Notes: generated from the sequence alone by a model not told the origin. Counted from the first letter of the stretch, positions 54,463-62,520 are shown. The stretch: DNA of 64,000 nucleotides from MWBV01 sp964447315 (GCA_964447315.1 CAYURQ010000002.1:26587-90586); one strand, 5' to 3'. A program made the numbers and translations.

Positions 54463-55125
54463 ATGAAATCAAAAAAGAGTGTGAAATCAAATTCAAAAAT
54501 TAAAACAATTTTATTTGATGTAGGCGGAGTTTTAGTTATTGGTAAGAATTCATCTTGGATAAATGGAAAATTAATTCCCTCTGGAGTTCATTTAGATATC
54601 GCAGAGAAGTTAAAAATTCCATTAGACCAATATTTAGAAGTTATTGAAACTCTTTTTGCAGAATCAATTGAAGGTGAAATTTCAGAAAAAGAAACAGTTC
54701 ATACAATTTCAAAAAAACTTAAAATAACAGAATCTAAATTAAGAAAAATTTATTTTTGGGCATATAAAAGACACTTAAAACAAAATAAACAACTTCATAA
54801 AAAAGCAATTGAATTAAAAAAATTAGGATATAATGTTGGAATTTTATCAGACCAATGGTATCTTTCAGAAAAAGCACTTATGCCAAAAAAACTTTATAAT
54901 AAATTTAATCCAATAATTGTTTCTTGTCATTCAGGTGTCAGAAAACCCTCTCCAAAAATATATAAAATTGCAATAAAAATTTCTAAGTGCAAACCTCAAG
55001 AAATTCTTTTTATTGATAATCAAGAATGGAATATTCCTCCTGCTAAGAAACTTGGAATGAAAACAATTCAATTTCATAACAATGAGCAATTGTTTAAAGA
55101 AAAACTTTGGAAACAACTTTTTTAA
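54463..55125 (+). CDS. HAD-superfamily hydrolase (220 aa)
   Basis: Motif I is LFDVGGVLV (nucleophile Asp present; DxGG instead of DxDG, as in the 'FDxGGVL' subgroup of HAD-IA), motif II is in GILSDQW, motif III KPSPKIY and motif IV LFIDNQEWN. The helical cap lies between about residues 25 and 95. Family members dephosphorylate small phosphorylated metabolites; the substrate cannot be read from the sequence. TTTTTAAAC is centred 25 nt before the ATG (leaderless). The Xer-type gene follows after 22 nt. Confidence 0.8.
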   Translation: MKSKKSVKSNSKIKTILFDVGGVLVIGKNSSWINGKLIPSGVHLDIAEKLKIPLDQYLEVIETLFAESIEGEISEKETVHTISKKLKITESKLRKIYFWAYKRHLKQNKQLHKKAIELKKLGYNVGILSDQWYLSEKALMPKKLYNKFNPIIVSCHSGVRKPSPKIYKIAIKISKCKPQEILFIDNQEWNIPPAKKLGMKTIQFHNNEQLFKEKLWKQLF

Positions 55126-55147
55126 ACTAAGTTCGCATAATCTATTA

Positions 55148-55975
55148 ATGAATAAAGAGGATTTTTTAAAAAAAATTGAGATTGAATTAAAAATTTCTAA
55201 AAACTCAGAACATACAATTAAGAATTATCTTAAGGCAAATGAAAAACTTTTAAATTATGTAAATAAAAATCCAAATCAAATAAAAGAAGATGATGTTAAA
55301 ATTTTTCTTTCTGAAAAAATGCAAGATTATTCTTCTAGTTCTGTAATAATGTTTTTAGCTGCAATAAAATTTGCATATACAAATATATTAAAAAAAGATC
55401 CAACAAAAAATATAAAAAGACCCAAACGTGAAAAAAAAATCCCAACTGTTCTTACAAAAGATGAAATAAAAAAACTTCTTGGAACTTTTGATACTAAAAA
55501 ATCAATATTAATGACAAGCATGCTTTATGCTTGCGGATTTAGAGTTTCTGAACTTATTAATTTAAAAGTAAATGATTTGAACTTTCAGGAAAAAATTGGA
55601 CATGTTAGAAAGGGAAAAGGAAAAAAAGACCGTATCTTTAATATTCCAGAATTTTTAGGAAAAGATTTACAAAATCAAGCAGAAAAACAAAAACTTTCAG
55701 AGAAGATTTATTTGTTTACAGGTCCAAAAGGACAGTTAACCTCTAGAAATATTCAAAAAATAATTCAAAAAGCAGCAAAACGTGCAGGAATCAATAAAGA
55801 TGTTTCTCCTCATACTCTTAGGCATAGTTTTGCAACACACTTGCTAGAAAATGGAACAGATATTCGTAAGATACAAGAACTTCTTGGACATTCTTCACTT
55901 TCAACAACAGAACTATATACTCATATCTCAACACAAGAATTAAAAAAAATAAAATCTCCTATAGATAATCTTTAA
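55148..55975 (+). CDS. xerA: Tyrosine recombinase of XerA type (275 aa)
   Basis: The ATG at 55148 is chosen because upstream starts in this frame lie inside the HAD gene. The N-terminal half is a SAM-like DNA-binding domain (TIKNYLKANEKLLNYV...SSSVIMFLAAIKFAY). The catalytic domain has the full set: Arg132 (GFRVSEL), a Lys in the RKGKGKKDR hairpin, His222-x-x-Arg225 (HTLRHSFATHLL), His248 (LLGHSS) and nucleophile Tyr257 (LYTHIS). Length and motifs fit archaeal XerA, which resolves chromosome dimers at dif; an integrase of a mobile element would normally be longer. No dif-like site was recognised. Confidence 0.85.
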   Translation: MNKEDFLKKIEIELKISKNSEHTIKNYLKANEKLLNYVNKNPNQIKEDDVKIFLSEKMQDYSSSSVIMFLAAIKFAYTNILKKDPTKNIKRPKREKKIPTVLTKDEIKKLLGTFDTKKSILMTSMLYACGFRVSELINLKVNDLNFQEKIGHVRKGKGKKDRIFNIPEFLGKDLQNQAEKQKLSEKIYLFTGPKGQLTSRNIQKIIQKAAKRAGINKDVSPHTLRHSFATHLLENGTDIRKIQELLGHSSLSTTELYTHISTQELKKIKSPIDNL

Positions 55976-56015
55976 AATTATAAATAAAGCTTAAACAATA
56001 AATCAAAGATAAAAA

Positions 56016-56552
56016 ATGAAATGTGCAAAATGTGGTCATGAATCAGAAGAAAACAAGCAAAAATTTAGCTTGTATTTTTGTAGTGTTTGTTATACTTTTG
56101 CACCAAATACCCCAGAAGAATTAGATGAATATATTCAAATTCCAATAAAAAAACAAGAAATAGAACCTTATAGAAAATATGCACTTTTCAGAGGAGATGT
56201 TCAAAAAAAAGGAATGATTGAAAAATCACAAAAAGGAAAACATATGTCAAGAGTTCCTTTTGGTTATAAAAGAAATTCAAAAGGAGAATTAGTTTTAGCT
56301 GAAAATAACCATGAGATTATTGAGATATTTGAAGAATTTCTTGAAGAAGACATGAATTTAAGAAAACTTGCAGCAAAACACAATCTTTCAGTGAATGGGC
56401 TTAAAAAAATTCTAAGAAATTTCGCTTATATAGGAAAAGTAAAATTTGATAAAGAAATACATTCTGCAAGTCATCCTCAAATAATTCAAGCAACACTATT
56501 TAATCATGTTCAAGATAAATTAGATAAAATAGAAAAAAATAGAAAAAAATAG
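56016..56552 (+). CDS. Recombinase-domain protein with zinc ribbon, lacking the catalytic domain (178 aa)
   Basis: An N-terminal zinc ribbon (CAKCGHESEE...YFCSVC) is followed from about residue 80 by the DNA-binding 'Recombinase' domain of large serine recombinases (PF07508-like: SRVPFGYKR...GELV..E..HEII..FEEFLE..NLRKLAAKHNLSVNGLKKILRNFAYIGKVKF). The resolvase catalytic domain with the nucleophilic Ser, normally in front, is absent, and the upstream DNA does not encode it. It may therefore be a domesticated DNA-binding protein rather than a broken transposase. Separate leaderless-type promoter; located 40 nt after xerA. Confidence 0.75.
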   Translation: MKCAKCGHESEENKQKFSLYFCSVCYTFAPNTPEELDEYIQIPIKKQEIEPYRKYALFRGDVQKKGMIEKSQKGKHMSRVPFGYKRNSKGELVLAENNHEIIEIFEEFLEEDMNLRKLAAKHNLSVNGLKKILRNFAYIGKVKFDKEIHSASHPQIIQATLFNHVQDKLDKIEKNRKK

Positions 56553-56579
56553 CAAAAATAAAATCAGAAAAGATAATTA

Positions 56580-56876
56580 TTATTTTTCATCAAATTTCTT
56601 AAATTCTCCAAATGGAAAAGGTCTTTCATTTGAAACAAAAGTGATGTATTTTACAAAAACATAAATTTGAGCAATGTATCTTTTTGACATATCAATTAAT
56701 TCTTTATTTTTTTCACTTTCTAAAATAATAAGAATTAGTTGTACAAGTGCAAAGATTAAAATAAAAAATCCCCAAATTTCAAGAATAATTCCAGAAACAA
56801 TTGCTATTGGAATCCTCATCCATGCTTCTCTTCTTTCATTTTCTTGTTTTTTTGTAAGTTTTTTTTCTTTACCCAT
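56580..56876 (-). CDS. DUF4389-like small membrane protein (98 aa)
   Basis: The minus-strand TATA box CTTTATAAAAT (56896-56906) puts the start of transcription at about 56876, exactly at the ATG of MGKEKKLTKK, so I prefer this leaderless start over the ATG at 56891. The protein has a basic N-terminus, a membrane hairpin (IPIAIVSGIILEIWGFFILIF) and (ALVQLILIIL), and the family-like ending LIDMSKRYIAQIYVFVKYITF...ERPFPFGEF, which matches the DUF4389 signature of a 'FLTF..E.PFPF' end. Function of DUF4389 is not known. Confidence 0.7.
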   Translation of the reverse strand: MGKEKKLTKKQENERREAWMRIPIAIVSGIILEIWGFFILIFALVQLILIILESEKNKELIDMSKRYIAQIYVFVKYITFVSNERPFPFGEFKKFDEK

Positions 56877-57090
56877 ATTATCTAATTTCATTTAGATTTT
56901 ATAAAGCCTTTGTAAAAGTTATCAATGATAAATAAAATAAGAATCAATAAAACAATTATTTATAATGAATTGTATCTTAAACCTAAATTTTAAGTTTCAT
57001 TTTAAAATACTAAAAACGCATTTATATTTTTGCGTTATTGCAATAAGAATAATATCCATAAGCAATCACACCCCACAATGTCAAAAAAAA

Positions 57091-57525
57091 TTATCTCTTA
57101 GAACTTTGACGTTTAGATCTAGCTTTACTATCTCCAGGTTTGTAAGCTTCCTTTCTTCTAACATCTGCCACAAGCAAATTTCTATCATATTCTAAATAAT
57201 ATTTCTCTAATTCTTTAGCTTCTGAATTTTCAGAAGATTTTGTTTTAGCTTTTGATTTAGTGAAACTAATAATTGCCCTAGCAAGTGCAAGTCTTGAAGC
57301 ATCAATTTGAGATTTTTCTCCTCCTCCACGAACAATAATACAAACATCAAAATTTACTTTACCAAGGACTTTTTCTGCAATAGCTATTGGCTCTCTAATT
57401 TTTAATTTATCAAATTCTTGGAAATTTTCATAATTTTTTTTATTTATTGTAACTTTTCCAGAACCTTCAGTAATTGTTGCACGTGCAATACTTGTTTTTC
57501 TTTTTCCTGATTCAATTATTTTCAT
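57091..57525 (-). CDS. rps9: 30S ribosomal protein uS9
   Basis: Starts ESGKRKTSIARATITEGSGK, has the KIREPIAIAEKVLGK and RGGGEKSQIDASRLALARAI blocks of S9 and ends DSKARSKRQSSKR, the basic tail that reaches the ribosomal P site. Length (144 aa) is slightly above the archaeal norm because of a Ser/Lys insertion (TKSKAKTKSSENSEAKELE). It overlaps rpl13 by 4 nt. In many archaea rpoN, rpoK and rps2 follow; here about 200 nt without a gene follow. Confidence 0.95.
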   Translation of the reverse strand: MKIIESGKRKTSIARATITEGSGKVTINKKNYENFQEFDKLKIREPIAIAEKVLGKVNFDVCIIVRGGGEKSQIDASRLALARAIISFTKSKAKTKSSENSEAKELEKYYLEYDRNLLVADVRRKEAYKPGDSKARSKRQSSKR

Positions 57526-57941
57526 TTTTTATCTTTTAAATTTTTTATTTTACTAACATTTTCTATTCTGATAAATTTACTTTTCTTTTGAAATTTCAGC
57601 TTTTCCAGGGTTTTTCCTTGTAATTCTTTAGGTATTCCAGTATAACACTTTATTCTTTTCCAAGCTTCTCTGCCTCTTCCAGACCTATAATTAGGAAGCA
57701 TGCCTCTGATTGTTCTTTTAACCATTCTTTCTCCTAATTTTGAAGGATTTGGTCCTTTTTGACTTTGTCCATGCCTAGATCTTTTTTCATGTAATTCTTT
57801 TTCAATATTTTTTCTTGAACCAGTAATTATTACTTTTTCACAATTTACAACAATAATCTCTTCTTGGGTTTGTAAAGCGTTTTTTGCAACATAGCTAGCT
57901 AATCTTCCCAAGATTGTTTCTTGTGCATCAATTATTTTCAT
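57522..57941 (-). CDS. rpl13: 50S ribosomal protein uL13
   Basis: Characteristic start IIDAQETILGRLASYVAKNAL, NCEKVIITGSR, RGPNPSKLGERMVKRTIRGM-type block (here KGPNPSKLGERMVKRTIRGM) and GREAWKRIKCYTGIPKEL. 139 aa, normal for archaea. It overlaps both neighbours by 4 nt (ATGA), showing coupled translation in the eL18-uL13-uS9 operon. Confidence 0.95.
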   Translation of the reverse strand: MKIIDAQETILGRLASYVAKNALQTQEEIIVVNCEKVIITGSRKNIEKELHEKRSRHGQSQKGPNPSKLGERMVKRTIRGMLPNYRSGRGREAWKRIKCYTGIPKELQGKTLEKLKFQKKSKFIRIENVSKIKNLKDKK

Positions 57942-58321
57942 TTTTTACTCCTTAAAACAACAATATCTTTTCCTGTTGGGTTTGATTTAATTTCATCTAA
58001 TATACTAGATACTTTGCATCCTGACTTTAACAACTTTTCTTTAGCTCTTTCAGAGAAATCTAAGGCAACAACTTTAATCTTTTTTTGAATTTGTCCTTCA
58101 GAAAGAACTTTACCAGGAACAACTAAAATATCTTTTTCACTTGATTCCAAGCTATTTAAATCACTTAAATTCAAGTTAATCCTTTTTCTTCTACTTCCAG
58201 ATAGTAATTCAGCAACTTCATTCCATGCATCTTTCTTTTTAGCTTGAATAATAGTTTCAACTAAAGTTGAATTAGTTTTTTTTTGAATTTGTTTTTCTAT
58301 TAATGTTTTAGATTTTACCAT
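57938..58321 (-). CDS. rpl18e: 50S ribosomal protein eL18
   Basis: Archaeal/eukaryotic-type L18: NSTLVETIIQAKKKDAWNEVAELLSGSRRKRINLNLSDLN, VVPGKVLSEGQ, VVALDFSERAKEKL. 127 aa, normal length. First gene of the operon; the TATA box at 58397-58406 gives a leader of about 50 nt. Confidence 0.95.
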   Translation of the reverse strand: MVKSKTLIEKQIQKKTNSTLVETIIQAKKKDAWNEVAELLSGSRRKRINLNLSDLNSLESSEKDILVVPGKVLSEGQIQKKIKVVALDFSERAKEKLLKSGCKVSSILDEIKSNPTGKDIVVLRSKK

Positions 58322-58396
58322 TGTATTAAATTACGAGAAAAAGCATATTTATCTGCTAACGCTCTTAACTCGCAGTTAGAATTCTTAGCTTATATC

Positions 58397-58406
58397 TATT
58401 TATAAA
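58397..58406 (-). promoter_or_regulatory. Promoter of the ribosomal protein operon
   Basis: On the minus strand AAACC-TTTATAAATA is a BRE-like plus TATA element about 80 nt before the rpl18e ATG. The predicted leader contains a weak CTAAC...GTTAG inverted repeat. Confidence 0.6.
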
Positions 58407-58418
58407 GGTTTGGTTTAT

Positions 58419-58709
58419 TTAAAATCCAGGTTTTTTCTTCTTTAAATAATATTCTTTTTTTTCTGAATATTCAATTGTTTTTTTGTATCCTAGATTTTTC
58501 ATTATATTTTCAACAAAGAATTTATCATTGAAGAAAATTTTATAATTGTTATCAATCCACTGATCTCCATACTTTGTTTTTAGAAATTTCACATAAAAAG
58601 ATTCTATTTCTTTTCCTTGTATTTCTTGTTTTTCAATTAATTTTAAATTGCTTTGAATTTCTTTAGAAAATTCTTCTCTTAATTTAGGAAGCATTTCTTG
58701 AATACTCAT
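58419..58709 (-). CDS. Hypothetical protein (96 aa)
   Basis: Mostly helical and charged (MSIQEMLPKLREEFSKEIQSNLKLIEK), with YVKFLKTKYGDQWIDNNYKIFF in the middle and a Lys-rich end; no signal peptide or membrane segment. A TATA-like TAATATAAA is centred 26 nt before the ATG. It stands alone between tRNA-Leu and the ribosomal operon. No family recognised. Confidence 0.65.
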   Translation of the reverse strand: MSIQEMLPKLREEFSKEIQSNLKLIEKQEIQGKEIESFYVKFLKTKYGDQWIDNNYKIFFNDKFFVENIMKNLGYKKTIEYSEKKEYYLKKKKPGF

Positions 58710-58763
58710 AAAAAATAAATATTTAAGTTATTTATATTATTTATTATACTCAAAAAATAATTA

Positions 58764-58814
58764 TGCAGGGTAAAGGATTCTAAATGAAAACCACTTGTGG
58801 GTTTTCTATCCTGC
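58764..58814 (-). pseudogene. Degenerate tRNA-Leu-like remnant (51 nt)
   Basis: Read on the minus strand, it begins GCAGGAT and ends TTAGAATCCTTTACCCTGCA, matching the 3' end of the adjacent tRNA-Leu in 17 of 18 positions (58763-58780 against 58831-58848). The ends pair as a short acceptor stem (6 of 7 pairs) and the middle AAAACC-CACAAGT-GGTTTT forms a hairpin whose 7-nt loop has CAA at the anticodon place. D-arm and variable arm are missing and the T-stem does not pair, so it is not a normal tRNA. Confidence 0.6.
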
Positions 58815-58831
58815 AACCATTGAATCCAATA

Positions 58832-58915
58832 TGCAGGGTACAGGATTCGAACCTGTGTAAGCACTAAGCTAACGCCTCTTGAGGGCGTCCCGTTTGACCA
58901 CTCCGGCAACCCTGC
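58832..58915 (-). tRNA. tRNA-Leu (anticodon CAA)
   Basis: 7-bp acceptor stem GCAGGGT/ACCCTGC, anticodon stem ACGCC/GGCGT with loop CTCAAGA (CAA, reading UUG), long class II variable arm (TAGCTTAGTGCTTA) as in leucine tRNAs, T-arm ACAGG-TTCGAAT-CCTGT, discriminator A. 84 nt, no intron, CCA not encoded. A minus-strand TATA-like CATATATAAG (58926-58935) lies just upstream. Confidence 0.95.
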
Positions 58916-59033
58916 TTTAAGGTATCTTATATATGAAATATCTGAAATAACCAAAAAATCCTGTTATTTAAGCTTTCTGTCATGAATAAATCTCTTTTTG
59001 TAACTACTTATAAGAGATAATAAAACCAAAAGG

Positions 59034-59043
59034 TTTATAAATA
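59034..59043 (+). promoter_or_regulatory. TATA box of the coiled-coil/ATPase pair
   Basis: AAAAGG-TTTATAAATA, centred 24-25 nt before the ATG at 59063: a textbook leaderless archaeal promoter. No Shine-Dalgarno sequence is present. Confidence 0.7.
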
Positions 59044-59062
59044 ATGTAACCACTATAAAATT

Positions 59063-59515
59063 ATGAAAAATAGTGATATTTCAATAGATGAAAGACCTGT
59101 TATAAGGGTAGAAACACCGGAAATAACTAGCTCTGGCTCTGATTTAACAAATATTGGTTTAGCTAAAATTAATGCACTTAAAGAATCAATTGAAGATTTA
59201 AATGAGATGATTAATGAAAGAGAAGGGCTTAGTGAAAATTTTATTGAAGAAGGAGAATCAGTAAAAACAGAAATTAACAACTTTTTGCTAGAAAATGAAA
59301 ATACAACAGAGTTTGAAAAAGCAGATTTAATGAAAGAAAAGAATCAATTACGTGCAAAAAAGATTGAAATATCTGAAATTCAAATGAAAGAAAAAGTAGA
59401 TGCTTGGAAAGATATTGCCTTACTTAAAAAAGAATTAAGACAACAAGAACAAGAACTTTCTGAAAAACAAGAACGTGTTAATTCAATAACTAAATTACTG
59501 GATGATGCTGAATAA
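59063..59515 (+). CDS. Coiled-coil protein (150 aa) paired with a HerA-like ATPase
   Basis: After an unstructured N-terminus (about 35 residues), the protein is a continuous coiled coil (INALKESIEDLNEMINEREG, ELRQQEQELSEKQERVNSI). No membrane segment. The stop codon is 1 nt before the preferred ATG of the ATPase gene, so the two are co-expressed, repeating the coiled-coil plus ATPase pairing at 26962-31676. Likely an accessory or adaptor of the ATPase. Confidence 0.75.
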   Translation: MKNSDISIDERPVIRVETPEITSSGSDLTNIGLAKINALKESIEDLNEMINEREGLSENFIEEGESVKTEINNFLLENENTTEFEKADLMKEKNQLRAKKIEISEIQMKEKVDAWKDIALLKKELRQQEQELSEKQERVNSITKLLDDAE

Positions 59516-59516
59516 A

Positions 59517-61613
59517 ATGAACTTAAATAGATTAACAGTTGAAGATATGTGTAGAAAATTAAAACCTTTTTATGGTGAAAAAATAGATAAAATTTATGCT
59601 CAGTACACCTTAGCAAATTCTTTAGATGAAAAAAATGAAATTTTACAAGCTTTAACATTGCTTTATCAAAAAAATTTAAATAAGCTTTTAGATAAATCTT
59701 TATTGTTAGAACCACCAAAACAATCTGAAATAACTGGGGAATACCCTCTTGGTAATGTTGTTTATGCTGGAAAAGAATTATATACTTTTGGATTAAATGA
59801 AAAAGATTGGCCAAGACATGTTTGCGTTACAGGTATGAGTGGTTCAGGTAAAACAAATTTTGCATTTAACATTCTTCAAAATTTTATCGCAAAAAATAAA
59901 CCCTTTCTAGTTTTTGACTGGAAAAGAAGTTTCCGTCCTCTTGTGAATGTAGACCCAAGTTTAATTGTTTTTACAGTTGGAAATGATTCAGTTTCAAATT
60001 TATTTAAAACAAACATCAATGTACCTCCAAAAGGAGTTTCACCAAAAGAATGGATTAATGTTCTTGCAGATTTATTAACAGAAAGTTTTCATGCTTCATT
60101 TGGAGTTCATAAAGTTATCTTAGAAACTTTAGATGAAATTTTCACAGGATGGGATATTTACAGTTTACCTGAAAATAAAAGGCATTATCCTAATTGGATG
60201 CACGTTAAAAAAATGCTTGAACAAAAAGCAAGAGACAGCAGAAGAAGAGAGTCAGAATGGTATGAAAGTGCTTTAAGAATTGCTTCAATTTTAACATTTG
60301 GAGATTTTGGTAAAGTAATTAATTATGAAGGTAAAAAAAGTTTATCAGTGGAAGATTTATTCAATAAAAGAGCTGTCTTTGAATTAAGTTCTCTTGGAAA
60401 TATTGAAAAAAAATTCTTTTCAGAATTTATTTTAACGTATATTTACAAGTACAAAAAAGCTTCTCAAAATAAAGTCAATGAAAAATTTAATTATGCTATT
60501 TTAGTTGATGAAGCTCATAATGTTTTCTTAAAAGATAAAACAAACTTTGTGGCAGAATCAGTTACTGATATGGTTTACCGTGAGATGCGTGAATATGGAA
60601 CAAGTTTAATTTGCTTGGATCAACACATTTCAAAATTATCAGATACAGTAAAAGGAAACAGTGCTTGTCATGTTGCATTTCAACAACAATTGCCCCAAGA
60701 TATTTATGATATTAGTTCAATAATGCAATTACATGATAAGAGAGATTCTTTTTCTGGATTAAAAGTTGGTTCAGGAATTGTTAAGCTTTCAGAAAGATAC
60801 ACACAACCTTTTTTACTTAATACTCCTTTAGTTGAATTAAGGGAACAAGATGTTTCAGATGAGAAAATAATTTCAAGAGCAAATGCAATAATGCAAGGTA
60901 TTGAAGCTCAAAGAGATCATGAGTTTATGGAAACTTTAGAAATTCAACAAGAAGTGCCAAGTGGAAAATGGGGTATTTCAAAACTAGAAGAACACCAGAG
61001 AAACCTGGAATATCCACACAGTGAAATACCTAAAAAAACATCTTTAAATGATGTTCAAAATGAAATACCAGAACAAGAAATGAAATACCAAGATTATGAT
61101 TCTGAATATGCACAAGGAATTCTTTATAGTTTTGTAAAAGAAGAACTTACTAAAGGACATGATTTAAAGAATATTGAAAAAGTACTTGAAAAAGGAGCAG
61201 AAGTTAATGGATATACTTCTGAAGATGTTTTAATTGTAATAAATAAGATAATGAGCGAAAGATTCTCTGATAGAATTGATTCTTCAAATGTTGCAGTTTA
61301 TGAAATTCAAGAAAATCAAGAAAAATTAGATAAAGCTTTTTTAGATAATTTTTCAGATGAACAACAAATATTTTTAAGCTTTTTAATGGAATTTCCAAAT
61401 CATAGTTATAGTACTGTTGAACTTTATAAAAACATGGGATTCTCAGCTAGAAAGGGAAATTCAATCAAAGTAAAACTTCAGGAAAAAAACATTATTAAAG
61501 TAGAAGAAGAAAAAAGTAAAGCAGGTTGGAAGAAATTTATTAGACTTAATAATTCATACTCAAATTTAATAACAAATAAATCACAAATACAAAACTCAGA
61601 GAATTTCAATTAA
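59517..61613 (+). CDS. Soluble HerA/DUF87-type ATPase (698 aa)
   Basis: I start at 59517 (MNLNRLTVEDMCRKLKPFYG), 1 nt after the upstream stop, instead of 59502, which would overlap it. Walker A is GMSGSGKT (106-113), followed by FLVFDWKRSFRPL; Walker B is AILVDEAHNV (Asp331-Glu332) and a later LICLDQHISKL stretch fits sensor elements of HerA/VirD4-like motors. No membrane segment. The C-terminal ~80 residues (DEQQIFLSFLMEFPNHSYSTVELYKNMGFSARKG) look like a winged helix, suggesting DNA binding. Probably a DNA-translocating or remodelling ATPase; NurA nuclease, the usual HerA partner, is not in the window. Confidence 0.85.
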   Translation: MNLNRLTVEDMCRKLKPFYGEKIDKIYAQYTLANSLDEKNEILQALTLLYQKNLNKLLDKSLLLEPPKQSEITGEYPLGNVVYAGKELYTFGLNEKDWPRHVCVTGMSGSGKTNFAFNILQNFIAKNKPFLVFDWKRSFRPLVNVDPSLIVFTVGNDSVSNLFKTNINVPPKGVSPKEWINVLADLLTESFHASFGVHKVILETLDEIFTGWDIYSLPENKRHYPNWMHVKKMLEQKARDSRRRESEWYESALRIASILTFGDFGKVINYEGKKSLSVEDLFNKRAVFELSSLGNIEKKFFSEFILTYIYKYKKASQNKVNEKFNYAILVDEAHNVFLKDKTNFVAESVTDMVYREMREYGTSLICLDQHISKLSDTVKGNSACHVAFQQQLPQDIYDISSIMQLHDKRDSFSGLKVGSGIVKLSERYTQPFLLNTPLVELREQDVSDEKIISRANAIMQGIEAQRDHEFMETLEIQQEVPSGKWGISKLEEHQRNLEYPHSEIPKKTSLNDVQNEIPEQEMKYQDYDSEYAQGILYSFVKEELTKGHDLKNIEKVLEKGAEVNGYTSEDVLIVINKIMSERFSDRIDSSNVAVYEIQENQEKLDKAFLDNFSDEQQIFLSFLMEFPNHSYSTVELYKNMGFSARKGNSIKVKLQEKNIIKVEEEKSKAGWKKFIRLNNSYSNLITNKSQIQNSENFN

Positions 61614-61956
61614 TTGCACCTGTCGCAATTTATCTAACTTCCATTACATGGAAAAAAAAGATAATAAAAGACAAAAGCAAAAAATAAATTGAATCTCTAG
61701 TCTTGAAGTTGGTTTACAACATCAAGATAAAAGAAGCAACTCGCATTAGAGAGCTTGAGAAGAAACAAGAACAATTGTTCTATAAATAAACTTAAATATA
61801 AATACACTTATTTCACACAAGAAATACCTTGAAATAACCTCGGAATACATAGAAATTACATCCCTAAAAACCAAATATATTAATTAATAATCAAGTAAAT
61901 AAAATAAATATAAAATAATTAACAAAAATATTAACTTAAACTTAAATTTAAAAATC
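61614..61956. other. Intergenic stretch of 343 bp at the archaeal/bacterial-like junction
   Basis: No convincing gene. It holds short open pieces only, one of about 30 codons ending at 61789 (ATRIRELEKKQEQLFYK), which may be the C-terminus of a lost coiled-coil gene. A 13-nt region TTGCACCTGTCGC just after the ATPase stop has no obvious role. The last ~100 bp are extremely AT-rich and lead into the first Bacteroidota-like gene. If the contig is chimeric, the join most likely lies here. Confidence 0.5.
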
Positions 61957-62520
61957 ATGAAAAATTTAATCCTTGCAATAATTGCAATTTTTGCACTCAC
62001 TTTTAATGTGAATGCGCAGGTATCTATGACTTCTGAATATATTTTTGAAGAAGAAGTTTTAACTTTAGAAAGTATAAAACCTTATTATGGCAGGAAAGTA
62101 TTTCGCAAAGTAAAAATTACAGTCAAACTTTTAAGAAACGCCTCTATTAATGAAAGATATGAAAAGAATACTGTGAAGGTTTCCGTAAATGGTGAAAATC
62201 ATAAAGAAGAAGTAGAATATACTTTCAAAGAAACCCAATCTTTTTCCTGGCATAGAGCTAAATTATATAGTGGAATTATCACAAAAAATATTGGCTATCC
62301 AGATGAAGGGTGGGAAAATCTTGTTTTTGAATGTAGTGTATTCCAAGCATATAGGACTTTTGACCAAGATCCAAAATCTCCAAATAAAGTAGATGTTTTA
62401 GGAAAATTTCAAATAATTTTTCATAAACCCAATTTGCTTTATATTTCGGAGCATAATCGCAATGAATATCGTCTTTCAGAAGTTTCTTCTAAAGATTATA
62501 TAGTTAGAAGATCCAAATAA
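61957..62520 (+). CDS. Exported protein of Bacteroidota type (187 aa)
   Basis: The signal peptide MKNLILAIIAIFALTFNVNA-Q, with cleavage before Gln-Val, is the form typical of Bacteroidota exported proteins and unlike the archaeal signals in the rest of the window. The mature part is beta-rich with no recognised domain (YYGRKVFRKVKITVKLLRN, KETQSFSWHRAKLY). Preceded by AAATTTAAAAATC-ATG without Shine-Dalgarno. Function unknown. Confidence 0.7.
   Translation: MKNLILAIIAIFALTFNVNAQVSMTSEYIFEEEVLTLESIKPYYGRKVFRKVKITVKLLRNASINERYEKNTVKVSVNGENHKEEVEYTFKETQSFSWHRAKLYSGIITKNIGYPDEGWENLVFECSVFQAYRTFDQDPKSPNKVDVLGKFQIIFHKPNLLYISEHNRNEYRLSEVSSKDYIVRRSK

Noticed and set aside
56965..57195. Open plus-strand frame opposite the end of rps9
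   Set aside because: The C-terminal part is antisense to a certain ribosomal protein gene and shows no own promoter or start site.
58706..58954. Open frame of 82 codons on the minus strand
   Set aside because: It runs through the tRNA-Leu gene; the frame is open by chance.
59517..61613. Conjugation-type coupling protein (VirD4/VirB4)
   Set aside because: No relaxase or mating-pore genes nearby and no membrane segments in this protein; HerA/DUF87 fits better.
61660..61789. Short frames of 14-30 codons in the junction
   Set aside because: Too short, no start signals and no recognisable domain; at most one is a gene remnant.
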